Positions 25,390 to 34,582 of a stretch of 64,000 bases of DNA are shown here, piece after piece (position 1 is the first letter of the stretch; the number at the start of each line of letters is the position of its first letter). The DNA comes from Sunxiuqinia sp963677175. Lineage in GTDB: Bacteria > Bacteroidota > Bacteroidia > Bacteroidales > Prolixibacteraceae. The notes under the pieces are model-generated. The model searched no databases and had not been told where the DNA came from. It worked only from the letters and a program-made list of their open reading frames with translations. The stretch covers positions 124,001 through 188,000 of the forward strand of contig CAXXES010000003.1 of NCBI GenBank assembly GCA_963677175.2, read 5' to 3'. A program made the translations under genes and the position numbers.

Positions 25390-27852
25390 ATGAATTTTGG
25401 AAGGATTCTTCTTTTATTTTTTTTGATACTGACTATACCAGCTGTGGCTCAGCCTCCGGAAACAACACAAAATACACCTGAAGCGACGGCGATCATCAGG
25501 GGGCAGATTATTGACGCCGAAACCAAACAGAACATGGAATATGCCAACATTTCCATTTATAACCCGGAAGACTCATCGCTGATCTCAGGTGGAATTACTG
25601 ATGGTGAGGGTGAATTTGTGATTAAAGGAGTGGATTTTGGAACCTATTATGCAGAAGCCAACTTTATTGGATTCAATAAAACAAGGATCAACAATATTCG
25701 AATCAATTCAAACAATCGCCAGGTTGATTTGGGAACCATTGCCTTGGAGCCCTCCACCCAGGAGATTGGCGCAGTTAACGTGGTGGCCGACCGTTCACGG
25801 GTTGAGTATAAAATAGACAAGAAAATTATCAATGTCAGCCAGGATATCAATGCAGCAGGTGGAACGGCTGTTGACGTGCTGGAGAATACACCCTCTATTG
25901 AAGTCGATATTGAAGGGAACGTGAGTTTGCGTGGATCAGGAAGCTTTACCGTATTGATTGATGGCAAACCCAGCGTGATTGAGGGAAGCGATGCTTTACG
26001 CCAATTGCCGGCGGCGGTAATCGAAAATATCGAAATTATCACCAACCCTTCAGCCAAATACGACCCTGATGGTATGGCCGGAATTATTAATGTGGTCTTG
26101 AAAAAGAATGTGTTGTCCGGTTTCAATGGGATTATTAATGCGATGGTTGGAACGCGCGATAAGTACCGAACAGACCTTACGCTGAATTATAAAACCCAAA
26201 AGACGAACTTGTTTTTTGGCGCCGACTTTAATGATGAGACGTTTTACGGGTCGGGAGATCAGTACCGCGAAACCTACTTGCAGGATACGACCAGGTATTT
26301 AAATTCGGATGGAACACGGGATTTTGGGCGGAACGGTCATCGCTTTAAAGGAGGGCTCGATGTTTATTTGACAGATTTGGCTACCCTGACTCTTTCGGGA
26401 ACCTACGGTCAGTACGGACGGAAAAGTGGAGGAGACGGTCGTCTGCACGAATACACTGAACCCGCAAGGACCGATGTTTATTCTGTTGAAGTTGAAAACT
26501 CAAATCGCGAAGGAACCTACGTGAATACCAACCTCAATTTTCAGCAAAAATTTAATGAAGACGGAACGCACAAGCTCGAAGCCCTGTTTTATTATTCCAA
26601 CAGTGTAGGCGATGATTATGAGTTTGAAAATGAATTTTATGCCAATTCGAATTACGAACGAACCGGTGGTTACCTGGCCCGCGTGCGAACAATCGAAGAA
26701 GAAGATGAAGATGAGTACCGGATTGAATTGGACTACACCAAGCCTGTTGGCGAGGAAGGCCGTTTTGAAGCGGGGTTACAGAGCCGGATTGACCGGGAGT
26801 TTGAGGATTATTCGTTCAATGACTGGGATAATGACGCCAATCAATACATTGACAATCCTGATTTTTCGAGCTCGCAGCATTTCAAGCGCGATATTGTTGC
26901 CGGATACACGACCTTTGCCAGTAATTTCGGAAATTTCAAGTATCAGCTTGGGCTGCGTGGCGAATATGTGAATCGAAGCATTGAGCATGAAAAAGCGGAT
27001 GAACCGGCAGAACTAAACCGGTTTGATGTGTTTCCAACCTTGCACTTATCCTACGAATTCCTGAACAAGACGCAATTGATGACCAGCTACAGCCGGCGGA
27101 TTAACAGGCCAGGAGGACGTGATCTGGATCCATTTCCTAACTACTACAACCGGTACACCATTCGGTACGGTAATCCGGAGTTGGACCCGGAATACACCGA
27201 TTCGTATGAAGTTGGTGTCATGAAAAGCTATGGCAAATCTTTTATCTCGCTCGAAGGTTTTTACCGCGTAACCAACAATCTAATTACCCAGGTCACCGAG
27301 TTGGGCGATGACGGCATTTTCTATATCAATACCGAGAACCTGAATAATGACTATTCGCTGGGTTCCGAAATTATGGGAAATATCAATATTAACGACTGGC
27401 TGATTTTTAACACCAGTTTTTCGCTTTACCGGTATCGGATTGAAGGCGAGATTTTGGGCGAATCGATCGACCGGGAAAGTACCAACTACACCGGGCGGCT
27501 GAATACAACGGTGAAGTTCGGTCCTTCGTCGCGTTTGCAGTTGACAGGATATTATCGAGGACCATCAGTCTCGGCACAGGGCGAAAGCTCCAGTTTTTTC
27601 TTTACCAACCTGGCTTATCGTCAGGACTTGATGAAAGATAAACTCACAGCTACTTTAGGCTTGCGCGACGTTTTTGGAACGATGAAATTTGAGCGGACTT
27701 CGACAGGTGTTGATTTTTATGACGTATTTAAGCGCGAGCGCGAATCGCAGGTGCTTACCTTAACCTTGAGCTACAAAATTAACAATTTCAGAATGGAGCG
27801 AAATGGTGGCGATGGCACACGCGAAATGGATTATGATGATGGCGGATTCTAG
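25390..27852 (+). CDS. TonB-dependent receptor-type outer-membrane protein
   Basis: The 820-residue protein has a signal peptide (RILLLFFLILTIPAVAQ) and a CarboxypepD_reg-like domain (IIRGQIIDAETKQNMEYANI, about 30-115). The plug is recognised by VDVLENTPSIEVDIEGNVSLRGSG and IENIEIITNPSAKYDPDGMAGIINVVL, and a beta-barrel of about 600 residues follows. It lacks the classic SusC motif and has no SusD partner nearby, which fits the outer-membrane beta-barrel-3 group. The cargo is unknown. ATG 25390 directly precedes the signal peptide. A terminator follows at 27883. Confidence 0.88.
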   Translation: MNFGRILLLFFLILTIPAVAQPPETTQNTPEATAIIRGQIIDAETKQNMEYANISIYNPEDSSLISGGITDGEGEFVIKGVDFGTYYAEANFIGFNKTRINNIRINSNNRQVDLGTIALEPSTQEIGAVNVVADRSRVEYKIDKKIINVSQDINAAGGTAVDVLENTPSIEVDIEGNVSLRGSGSFTVLIDGKPSVIEGSDALRQLPAAVIENIEIITNPSAKYDPDGMAGIINVVLKKNVLSGFNGIINAMVGTRDKYRTDLTLNYKTQKTNLFFGADFNDETFYGSGDQYRETYLQDTTRYLNSDGTRDFGRNGHRFKGGLDVYLTDLATLTLSGTYGQYGRKSGGDGRLHEYTEPARTDVYSVEVENSNREGTYVNTNLNFQQKFNEDGTHKLEALFYYSNSVGDDYEFENEFYANSNYERTGGYLARVRTIEEEDEDEYRIELDYTKPVGEEGRFEAGLQSRIDREFEDYSFNDWDNDANQYIDNPDFSSSQHFKRDIVAGYTTFASNFGNFKYQLGLRGEYVNRSIEHEKADEPAELNRFDVFPTLHLSYEFLNKTQLMTSYSRRINRPGGRDLDPFPNYYNRYTIRYGNPELDPEYTDSYEVGVMKSYGKSFISLEGFYRVTNNLITQVTELGDDGIFYINTENLNNDYSLGSEIMGNININDWLIFNTSFSLYRYRIEGEILGESIDRESTNYTGRLNTTVKFGPSSRLQLTGYYRGPSVSAQGESSSFFFTNLAYRQDLMKDKLTATLGLRDVFGTMKFERTSTGVDFYDVFKRERESQVLTLTLSYKINNFRMERNGGDGTREMDYDDGGF

Positions 27853-27882
27853 TTTTTTTCATATAGTTTTAGTTAGTGAGTG

Positions 27883-27908
27883 AAGGAGGTCTGCGGATCT
27901 CCTTTTTT
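27883..27908 (+). terminator. Terminator after the TonB-dependent receptor gene
   Basis: GGAGGTCTGCGGATCTCC, a stem broken only by a short loop, is followed by six T, 30 bases past the stop. Confidence 0.7.
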
Positions 27909-29116
27909 GTCACAATCAATTACTGAAATTCCAAATTCCAAACACTTACATCGGGTTATGGACTGGAAACATCAAGGATTAAACACGAATTCACAAAGAA
28001 TTTCTCCGGAGGAGAATAAGCAATAGCCCGGGGTTGAGCGACCCATGAAGCAAATAACAGTGTTTAGTAGTCGTGCGATGCGAGCATCCAGCCATCAAAA
28101 TGGCTAATGACTGGATGAAGAAGTCTCAGTAGGCCGGGAACCAACAATAAGCAACATGATTCACCTATTTTCTATGTGTTCTATGTGCCTATTGTGATTT
28201 TTATGAATTTTAATTTATTAAAAGAACCGCTAAGCCCCGCACTTCGCCGGTAGGCGAAAGCAGTGTAGATCGACAACCGCGACACCGGAGTTCGCACCAT
28301 CGCAGGTGGTTGGATTTCCGGCCCGTGTAAAAGAGCTTGTCCCGAACTCGCTTCGGGAGAAGGTGTTCCGATAAACATCGGAACGGAAGGGTCAGAAAAT
28401 AACCAAGCCATTCCGAAACCCGAATGTACTTCGGTGGGGCTTTGCCCCAAACCCCAGTTCCTTTTTTGCCTTGATGCCAAAAAGGAACCAAAAAAAATCA
28501 AGGCTGACGATGCTTTGGCTGGAAAACGACGGATCAGTCACTCCCCGAAAACCAACTCCGATCCTGACTACAGGATCGTCAAACAGGGTTTTCTTAGCCA
28601 GTGCCTTCGCGGTTTCCTTCCCTTGTTTTCCAAAGCCAAATCCTCGTAGGCCCAACGAAGCTCGCCCGCTTGGAGGCTCATTTTACACCTTTTCAAAAGT
28701 CCGGCATAAAGAAGTATTGAGAATAAACGAACGTTTTGCGATGCGGCGTCCGTCAAAAAAGGCCGGACAGGCATGCCGTGGGAGTATTCAAAATACCTTG
28801 TGATTACGCCTTGCCCATCTACGCACCATTCAACCCCGGGTTTCGTTTCACTACACCCTGCCTGTTCCGATAAAATTGGAAGGGCTAATGATATTTAACC
28901 CCGTTGGGGTAACCCGTTTTTCTCGGGGAGGCCGATAACTTTAGTCGTTCTTGTGACCCATCATATTTGTGTATAAAGCGTAGCTTGAAAAGGGAGAGCC
29001 AGGGTGGGGCAGGCATTTATGTGTTGGAGAAATAAGCTTGGGTGATGAAAGTTTTCTATGAGTTATATAGTAGGCTGTAGGTTTACCAATGACCAATCAC
29101 TAATAACCAATCATCA
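27909..29116. other. 1.2-kb non-coding spacer rich in hairpins
   Basis: No frame in this stretch has coding character. The middle (28235-28800) carries a cluster of perfect inverted repeats. The flanks (27960-28200 and 28860-29110) are low-information sequence in which I see nothing definite. Confidence 0.6.
28341..28577. repeat. Cluster of five perfect hairpins
   Basis: CCCGAA/TTCGGG lies at 28341-28357, GTTCCGAT/ATCGGAAC at 28365-28384 and TGGGGC/GCCCCA at 28435-28449. GTTCCTTTTT pairs with AAAAAGGAAC at 28457-28487, and GATCCTG/CAGGATC lies at 28560-28577. Five stems in 240 bases suggest an intergenic palindromic repeat block rather than a single terminator. Confidence 0.7.
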
Positions 29117-30157
29117 CTACCGTATATCCATATCTTTCGTCCGTTTAGCCCAGCGGTCGCGGGCCAGTTGTTGCATATCGGTTTGAATATCTTTTTCATC
29201 AGTAATTTCCAACCCCAAGATGGTTTCCAGCACGTCTTCCATGGTTACCAATCCTTCCGTTCCCCCATATTCGTTAATGATTAGGGCGATGTGCTCTTTT
29301 TTAAATAGCAGTTTTTCAAACAGCACAGGCACCGTGACGTTTTCGTAGCAAACCACAATTTCCCTTTTATGAGATTCAAGCAGATCTTCAGTAGCGCCGG
29401 CAGCCAGTTTTTCCATCACATCCTGTTTCAGCACGTAACCAGTAATTTTATCAATACTTTCCTGGTAGATCGGGATCCGTGAAAATTGAAAAAAGCTTTC
29501 CTGTCCAAAAAAATTAGCCAATGTCATGGTTTCCGGGGCAGCCAGCATAACCGTTCGCGGGGTCATAATATCTTTTACTTTGATATCCCGCAGCCGGATC
29601 AGGTTGATGATAATCCTGCTTTCAGTTTCCTTAAAAATCCCTTCGTCCAATCCTAACGAGGCCAGCATGGCTACTTCTTCGCGACTGACCGATTGCTCTG
29701 GCTTATTTTTCGAAATGGCACGGGTGATGAATTCAGTCAGCAATACCAAGGGGTAAGCAATGACGATTAATACCTGGATAATCCGGGCCGATGGTAAGGA
29801 GAGCTCACGCCAAAAACGAGCCCCAATGGTTTTGGGAATAATTTCAGAAAATACCAATATTAGAATAGTGAGCACAGCTGAAATGATCCCAAAGTAGGCT
29901 GCCCCAAACACGTTAGTAGCTTCGGCACCTACGCCCGCCGCACCAACGGTATGGGCGATGGTATTTAAGGTGAGGATGGCTGCCAGTGGACGGTCAATTT
30001 TATTTTTTAGATTTTTCAGCGTTGTGGCAGCCTGGTTTCCTTCTTGCTCTTTTAAGTAGATGAACGAAAAATTGACGGAAAGAAGAACAGCTTCCAGAAT
30101 GGAACATAAAAAAGATATGCCCAAAGCCAGAAACAAGTAAAACAATAACATACTCAT
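29117..30157 (-). CDS. CNNM/CorC-type membrane protein with CBS pair
   Basis: The 346-residue protein has an N-terminal CNNM (DUF21) domain with four hydrophobic segments (about 1-165) and a CBS-domain pair (about 185-310: DIMTPRTVMLAAPE and EHIALIINEYGGTEGLVTMEDVLETILG). Relatives are Mg2+/Co2+ efflux or homeostasis proteins, often called haemolysin-like. The CorC_HlyC C-terminal domain is missing. The start MSMLLFYLFLAL at 30157 is preferred because the longer frame would add 25 residues before the first membrane segment. Confidence 0.85.
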   Translation of the reverse strand: MSMLLFYLFLALGISFLCSILEAVLLSVNFSFIYLKEQEGNQAATTLKNLKNKIDRPLAAILTLNTIAHTVGAAGVGAEATNVFGAAYFGIISAVLTILILVFSEIIPKTIGARFWRELSLPSARIIQVLIVIAYPLVLLTEFITRAISKNKPEQSVSREEVAMLASLGLDEGIFKETESRIIINLIRLRDIKVKDIMTPRTVMLAAPETMTLANFFGQESFFQFSRIPIYQESIDKITGYVLKQDVMEKLAAGATEDLLESHKREIVVCYENVTVPVLFEKLLFKKEHIALIINEYGGTEGLVTMEDVLETILGLEITDEKDIQTDMQQLARDRWAKRTKDMDIR

Positions 30158-30265
30158 GGGGATTGCTAATTTTTTCGAAAAGATAGTAATTGTGTATGAC
30201 AATGCTATCAATTCATTAGTAAAGTTTAACAAGTCACGTCAACCTCCAACAGTCAGGCGAAAACC

Positions 30266-30600
30266 TTACCAAGAGCCATGGAGTTGTCTATGGAAGTTTT
30301 TACCTTGTCCACGGTAATGATGGAATACTCCACGGTCTTCATGGAGTTGTCCATGATAACGATGGAGTACTTACCAAGAGCCGTGGACTTGTCCATGAAA
30401 GTTTTTACCTTGTCCACGGAAACGATGGAGTACTCCACGGTCTTCATGGAGTTGTCCATGATAACGATGGAGTACTTACCAAGAGCCGTGGACTTGTCCA
30501 TGGAAGTTTTTACCTTGTCCACGGAAACGATGGAGTACTCCACGGTCTTCATGGAGTTGTCCACAGTAACGATGGAGTACTTACCAAGAGCCATGGAGTT
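30266..30600. repeat. 105-bp tandem repeat, three copies plus part of a fourth
   Basis: The unit starts at ttaccaagagcc at 30266, 30371, 30476 and 30581, an exact 105-base period. Because 105 is a multiple of three, long frames stay open on both strands: on plus a MELSMITMEYLPRA-type repeat, on minus a MDKSTALGKYSIV-type repeat. Copies differ by a few bases, such as catggagt versus gtggactt. Short inner palindromes (TGGACTTGTCCA) recur in each unit. Whether either strand is translated cannot be told. Confidence 0.9.
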
Positions 30601-30652
30601 GTCTAGAAAAATTTCTGACCTATTAACATTGAATACGGTCTACCATCGCCTC

Positions 30653-31912
30653 CTAAGTCTTCTGTTTTTTCTTTTTGGCAGCCGGGAAAAGGATGTTATT
30701 CAAAATGAGGCGGTAGCCCGGAGAATTGGGATGCAGGTTTAAATCGGTTGGTGGGTCGCCGACCAGGTGGCGGTAATCTTCAGGATCGTGGCCTCCATAG
30801 AAGGTCCAAAAGCCCTGCCCTATTTCGCCATGAATGTAGCGGGCCTCTCCCGCCCCTTCATTTTCGCCCATCACCAATACGTTTGGCTTTACAAGCTGGT
30901 GTTTAAACGCGGTAGTTTGGCCCATAAACCCTTTAATGATTCGCTGATGATTTTGGGTCAGCATGGTAGGTACCGGATCCCACTTGGCCGAAAAATCGAA
31001 TAGGGTAAAATAATCCTGGTTCTGCGGCACCTGCCGCGAGGTGGACACGTCAATATCTGAAAATTCATATTCAAACGGGTCTGTCACGACCTTGAAGTCG
31101 CGAAAAGCCAGGGTGTGCTCGTAATCCAGCTTCTCGTTCATGTGCGGGTCGGCCGGATCACCATCAAACATCGATTCACATATATCAACCCCATCGGCTG
31201 CCAGTGCAATATCGTAGGTGTCGGTTGCGGCACACATGGCAAACAAAAAACCACCGCGTGCTATGTAGCGCTGAATTTCCTTGGTTACGGCCAGCTTCAT
31301 TTCCGAAACTTTGGCAAAGCCCATCCGCTCGGCCAAGCTCTTGTTGGTGTTCACCTCTTCCTGGTACCACGGCATGTGCTGGTACGAGCGGAAAAACTTC
31401 CCAAACTGTCCGGTAAAATCTTCGTGGTGCAGGTGCAGCCAGTCGTACTCCGACAACTGATCAGTCAGGATCTCTTCATCGTAAATGATAGTATAAGGAA
31501 TTTCGGCATAGGTAAGTACCAGGGTTACGGCATCGTCCCATGGCAGCTTATTGGGTGGCGAATACACCGCAACTTTCGGTGCCTTCTGCATGCTAATGGC
31601 ATCCCGGTTGACTTCGGGCCGGGCAATTTCAGTCAAAATAGATTGTGACTGCACATCAGCAATCTTCTCTACACCCACTCCGCGAACCAAGCATTCATTT
31701 TCAATTTCGGCATAATACGGAATCAGAAAACTTCCGCCCCGGTAGTTGAGCAACCACTTAACCTCAATGGCTTGCTCCAGTGTCCAGTAAGCAATTCCGT
31801 AAGCTTTGAGGTGGTTCTTTTGTTCTTTATCCATCGGCACCAGCAGGTAAACGGCCAGGCTGCTTTGAAGAATCAGGAAGAAAAAGCTCAGGATTAATAA
31901 ACACTTTTTCAC
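30653..31912 (-). CDS. Exported amidotransferase-fold protein (often labelled asparagine synthetase B)
   Basis: The 419-residue protein has a signal peptide (KKCLLILSFFFLILQSSLA). Its middle part suggests a class I glutamine-amidotransferase-like flavodoxin fold (VAVYSPPN, EYDWLHLHHEDFTGQ, YIARGGFLFAMCAATDTYDIAL). A C-terminal part resembles the ThuA/transcarbonylase-like GGHDPEDYRHLVGDP. Databases commonly call this family asparagine synthetase B, but no PP-loop ATPase domain is visible. GTG 31912 starts the signal peptide; the longer frame would overlap dnaB by about 65 bases. It follows dnaB with 4 bases between. Confidence 0.7.
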   Translation of the reverse strand: MKKCLLILSFFFLILQSSLAVYLLVPMDKEQKNHLKAYGIAYWTLEQAIEVKWLLNYRGGSFLIPYYAEIENECLVRGVGVEKIADVQSQSILTEIARPEVNRDAISMQKAPKVAVYSPPNKLPWDDAVTLVLTYAEIPYTIIYDEEILTDQLSEYDWLHLHHEDFTGQFGKFFRSYQHMPWYQEEVNTNKSLAERMGFAKVSEMKLAVTKEIQRYIARGGFLFAMCAATDTYDIALAADGVDICESMFDGDPADPHMNEKLDYEHTLAFRDFKVVTDPFEYEFSDIDVSTSRQVPQNQDYFTLFDFSAKWDPVPTMLTQNHQRIIKGFMGQTTAFKHQLVKPNVLVMGENEGAGEARYIHGEIGQGFWTFYGGHDPEDYRHLVGDPPTDLNLHPNSPGYRLILNNILFPAAKKKKQKT

Positions 31913-31916
31913 CCCA

Positions 31917-33464
31917 TTAGAACGGAATATCGTCCGATTTAGGTGTTCCATACGAATGGGTATTTTCGGATTCAAAACCACTATTTACAGGCATCCCAAC
32001 ACGTCCGGCATCATCATTCATTTTCGAGCCAAATGTTTGGCCGAAGTTGCCACCGCCAATCTCTTCGGGAATGATCGTTTCCAGATCCATAAATTTGACG
32101 TTTTGCTTTTTGAAAGCCAGCTGCACATCGCCCACCGAACCATTCCGGTGCTTAGCAATGATAATCTCGGCCACGCCAATCAGCGAGTTTCCGTTTTCAT
32201 CTTCTGTAATTCCATAGTACTCCGGACGGTGGATAAACAGCACCAAGTCGGCATCCTGCTCAATGGCACCAGATTCGCGCAGGTCGGAAAGCTGCGGGCG
32301 CTTTCCTTCGCGCGATTCGACCGAACGGTTCAACTGCGACAGCGCCAGAATGGGGATATCAAGTTCTTTGGCAATGGCTTTCAGCGAACGCGAAATCATA
32401 CTCACCTCCTGCTCACGGCTGCCTCGTCCGACATCACCGGCAGTCATCAATTGCAGGTAATCGACAATCACCACGCCAATATTGTGCTGCATCTTCAAAC
32501 GACGGCACTTGGCGCGAAACTCGAAAATGGATAAGGCCGGAGTATCATCAATAAACAAGGGGGCCTCCTCCAGCACATTCAGCTTCCGGTTAAAATGCTC
32601 CCACTCCCAGTCGGCCAAATGGCCATTCTTAATTTTTTCAGATCCCAACTCGGTTTCCGCAGCAATCAAACGATTGACCAGCTGCACCGACGACATCTCC
32701 AACGAGAAAACGGCTACCGGGCTTTTATGCTCAACAGCCATATTGCGTGCCATGGAGAGTACGAATGCCGTTTTACCCATAGCAGGACGGGCAGCGATAA
32801 TGATCAGGTCGGTTTTTTGCCAGCCCGAGGTAATGCGGTCTAATGCGGTGAATCCGCTGGGAACCCCGCTCAGTCCATCTTCCCGCTTCGAAGCTTCCTC
32901 GATTAGTCGGGCGGCTTCCTTCAAAAGCGGCTTAATGGGAAGGGTTTCCTTTTTGATGTTTCCTTCGGCCACCTTGAAAAGTGCCGTTTCCGAAAAATCA
33001 ATCAGATCATCCACATCCATGTTATCATCGTAGGCGCTGGTCTGAATCTCGGATGAAACGCGGATCAATTCCCGCTGAATGTATTTTTGGGCAATAATCC
33101 GGGCATGAAATTCGATGTGCGCGGCAGAGGCAACACGGCTGGTTAGCTGGGTAATATACAAGGGGCCGCCAACCGCATCCAATTGTTCCTGGTCTTTCAG
33201 CTGCTGGGTGACCATCAGCAAATCCACCGGTTTTTCATGGGTCGAAAGGTATTTTATGGCATCGAATATTTTTTTATGCTCGTCTTTGTAAAAGCTGGGC
33301 GTATCAATAATATCGGCCACTGTCACATAAGCATCCCGCTCCAACATTAAGGCTCCCAAAACAGCTTCCTCAACATCAATTGCCTGGGGCGGCAACTTCC
33401 CATACTGCGCGTTCATTTGTTCAACGGAGGAATTCTTCTGGTTGCTTTTTCTCTCTGCGGCCAT
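31917..33464 (-). CDS. dnaB: Replicative DNA helicase
   Basis: The 515-residue hexameric helicase has the N-terminal DnaB domain (about 25-125) and a RecA-like C-terminal domain with Walker A ARPAMGKT (225-232). Later come VVIVDYLQLM (Walker B) and REQEVSMISRSLKAIAKEL. The C-terminal tail after about residue 465 is glycine- and asparagine-rich. It unwinds DNA at the replication fork and recruits primase. No intein is present. A 128-base gap with a terminator separates it from ddl. Confidence 0.96.
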   Translation of the reverse strand: MAAERKSNQKNSSVEQMNAQYGKLPPQAIDVEEAVLGALMLERDAYVTVADIIDTPSFYKDEHKKIFDAIKYLSTHEKPVDLLMVTQQLKDQEQLDAVGGPLYITQLTSRVASAAHIEFHARIIAQKYIQRELIRVSSEIQTSAYDDNMDVDDLIDFSETALFKVAEGNIKKETLPIKPLLKEAARLIEEASKREDGLSGVPSGFTALDRITSGWQKTDLIIIAARPAMGKTAFVLSMARNMAVEHKSPVAVFSLEMSSVQLVNRLIAAETELGSEKIKNGHLADWEWEHFNRKLNVLEEAPLFIDDTPALSIFEFRAKCRRLKMQHNIGVVIVDYLQLMTAGDVGRGSREQEVSMISRSLKAIAKELDIPILALSQLNRSVESREGKRPQLSDLRESGAIEQDADLVLFIHRPEYYGITEDENGNSLIGVAEIIIAKHRNGSVGDVQLAFKKQNVKFMDLETIIPEEIGGGNFGQTFGSKMNDDAGRVGMPVNSGFESENTHSYGTPKSDDIPF

Positions 33465-33540
33465 GTCTTAAAATATAAACGTATTGATTTACAAACTCTT
33501 TTTGAAAGGTATTTTTCTAAAAAACGAACTTTAAAGGTAT

Positions 33541-33569
33541 AAAAAAAGGAGTCTTTTCCAGCCTCCTTT
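33541..33569 (-). terminator. Terminator downstream of ddl
   Basis: On the minus strand AAAGGAG/CTCCTTT forms a stem around GCTGGAAAAGA and runs into T residues, between the ddl stop at 33593 and the dnaB start. Confidence 0.75.
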
Positions 33570-33592
33570 CGCTAATTTAGAACCGATAGTTT

Positions 33593-34570
33593 TCAACAAA
33601 CTTTATCGGAAATAAGCTTGGTTATGATGTCTTTTAGTTCCATCCCCATGGCTTCAATCTGCTGGGGAATAAAACTTGTTGCAGTCATCCCGGGGGTGGT
33701 GTTCACCTCCAGAAAATAAAACTTCCCGTCTTTCAAAATATAGTCGACCCGGACAATTCCCTTGCAGTCGCACAAATCGTAAATTTTGGATGATAGCTGC
33801 TGGCAAGTTTTTGTCAGCTCTTCGGAAATGCGTGCCGGAGTAATTTCAAGGGTGGCACCTTTCGTATACTTGGCTTCGAAATCGAAAAACTCATTTTTGG
33901 GCACCACTTCGGTAACCGGAAACACAAAAACTTCGTCCTTCATCTTCACCAGTCCGCTGGTTATTTCCAATCCTTCAATAAATTCTTCAACCAAGGCTTC
34001 CGGGCTTTCTTTCCATGCACTTTCAATCGCCGTTTTCAATTCACTCGCTGTTTTTACTTTGGTAATGCCAAAGCTCGATCCTCCAGCATTGGGTTTGACA
34101 AAAACAGGCAGACCCAGTCCCTCCACCAGCATTTCCACATCAATGTCCGTCCCTTGGGTTAGACGGACGGACTTGGCCATGGTGATATCGAAATTGCGCA
34201 GGTAGTTGCTGCAAAAATATTTGTTAAAGGTCAAGGCCGATGATTGTACGCCACAGGTCGAATAAGGAATTTTCATCAAATCGAAATAACCTTGCAGAAT
34301 GCCGTCTTCGCCGGGAGTGCCATGAATGGTGATATAGGCAAAATCGAACCGGATGGTTTCATTCTGATACTGAACACTGAAATCATGTTTGTTGATATCG
34401 GCCACCTGCTGCCCATCGACCACCATTTTCCATTCGGCTCCCTTCATTTCCACCGCCCAGGGCCGGAACAATTCAGAATCAATAGACTGCAATACATTTT
34501 TACTGCTCGCCACAGAAACAACATACTCGGAGGAATCGCCTCCATAGACTACTGCAATATTCTTTTTCAT
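33593..34570 (-). CDS. ddl: D-alanine--D-alanine ligase
   Basis: The 325-residue ATP-grasp enzyme makes D-Ala-D-Ala for peptidoglycan in the cytoplasm. Motifs are VVYGGDSSEY (N-terminal), ITIHGTPGEDGILQGYFDLM, the ATP-grasp loop VKPNAGGSSFGITKV and the metal-binding VNTTPGMTATSF. It is the last gene of the PASTA-rluD-ddl run, 12 bases after rluD, and ends at a terminator. Confidence 0.95.
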   Translation of the reverse strand: MKKNIAVVYGGDSSEYVVSVASSKNVLQSIDSELFRPWAVEMKGAEWKMVVDGQQVADINKHDFSVQYQNETIRFDFAYITIHGTPGEDGILQGYFDLMKIPYSTCGVQSSALTFNKYFCSNYLRNFDITMAKSVRLTQGTDIDVEMLVEGLGLPVFVKPNAGGSSFGITKVKTASELKTAIESAWKESPEALVEEFIEGLEITSGLVKMKDEVFVFPVTEVVPKNEFFDFEAKYTKGATLEITPARISEELTKTCQQLSSKIYDLCDCKGIVRVDYILKDGKFYFLEVNTTPGMTATSFIPQQIEAMGMELKDIITKLISDKVC

Positions 34571-34582
34571 TCGGGAATTTGT

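Noticed and set aside
28181..28803. Overlapping ORFs on both strands in the hairpin-rich spacer
   Set aside because: They arise from palindromic GC-rich repeats, overlap on several frames and show no domain or consistent start.
30278..30742. 154-codon plus-strand frame across the 105-bp repeat
   Set aside because: The opposite strand is equally open, and the frame runs on into the 3' end of the next gene on the other strand, so I list only the repeat.
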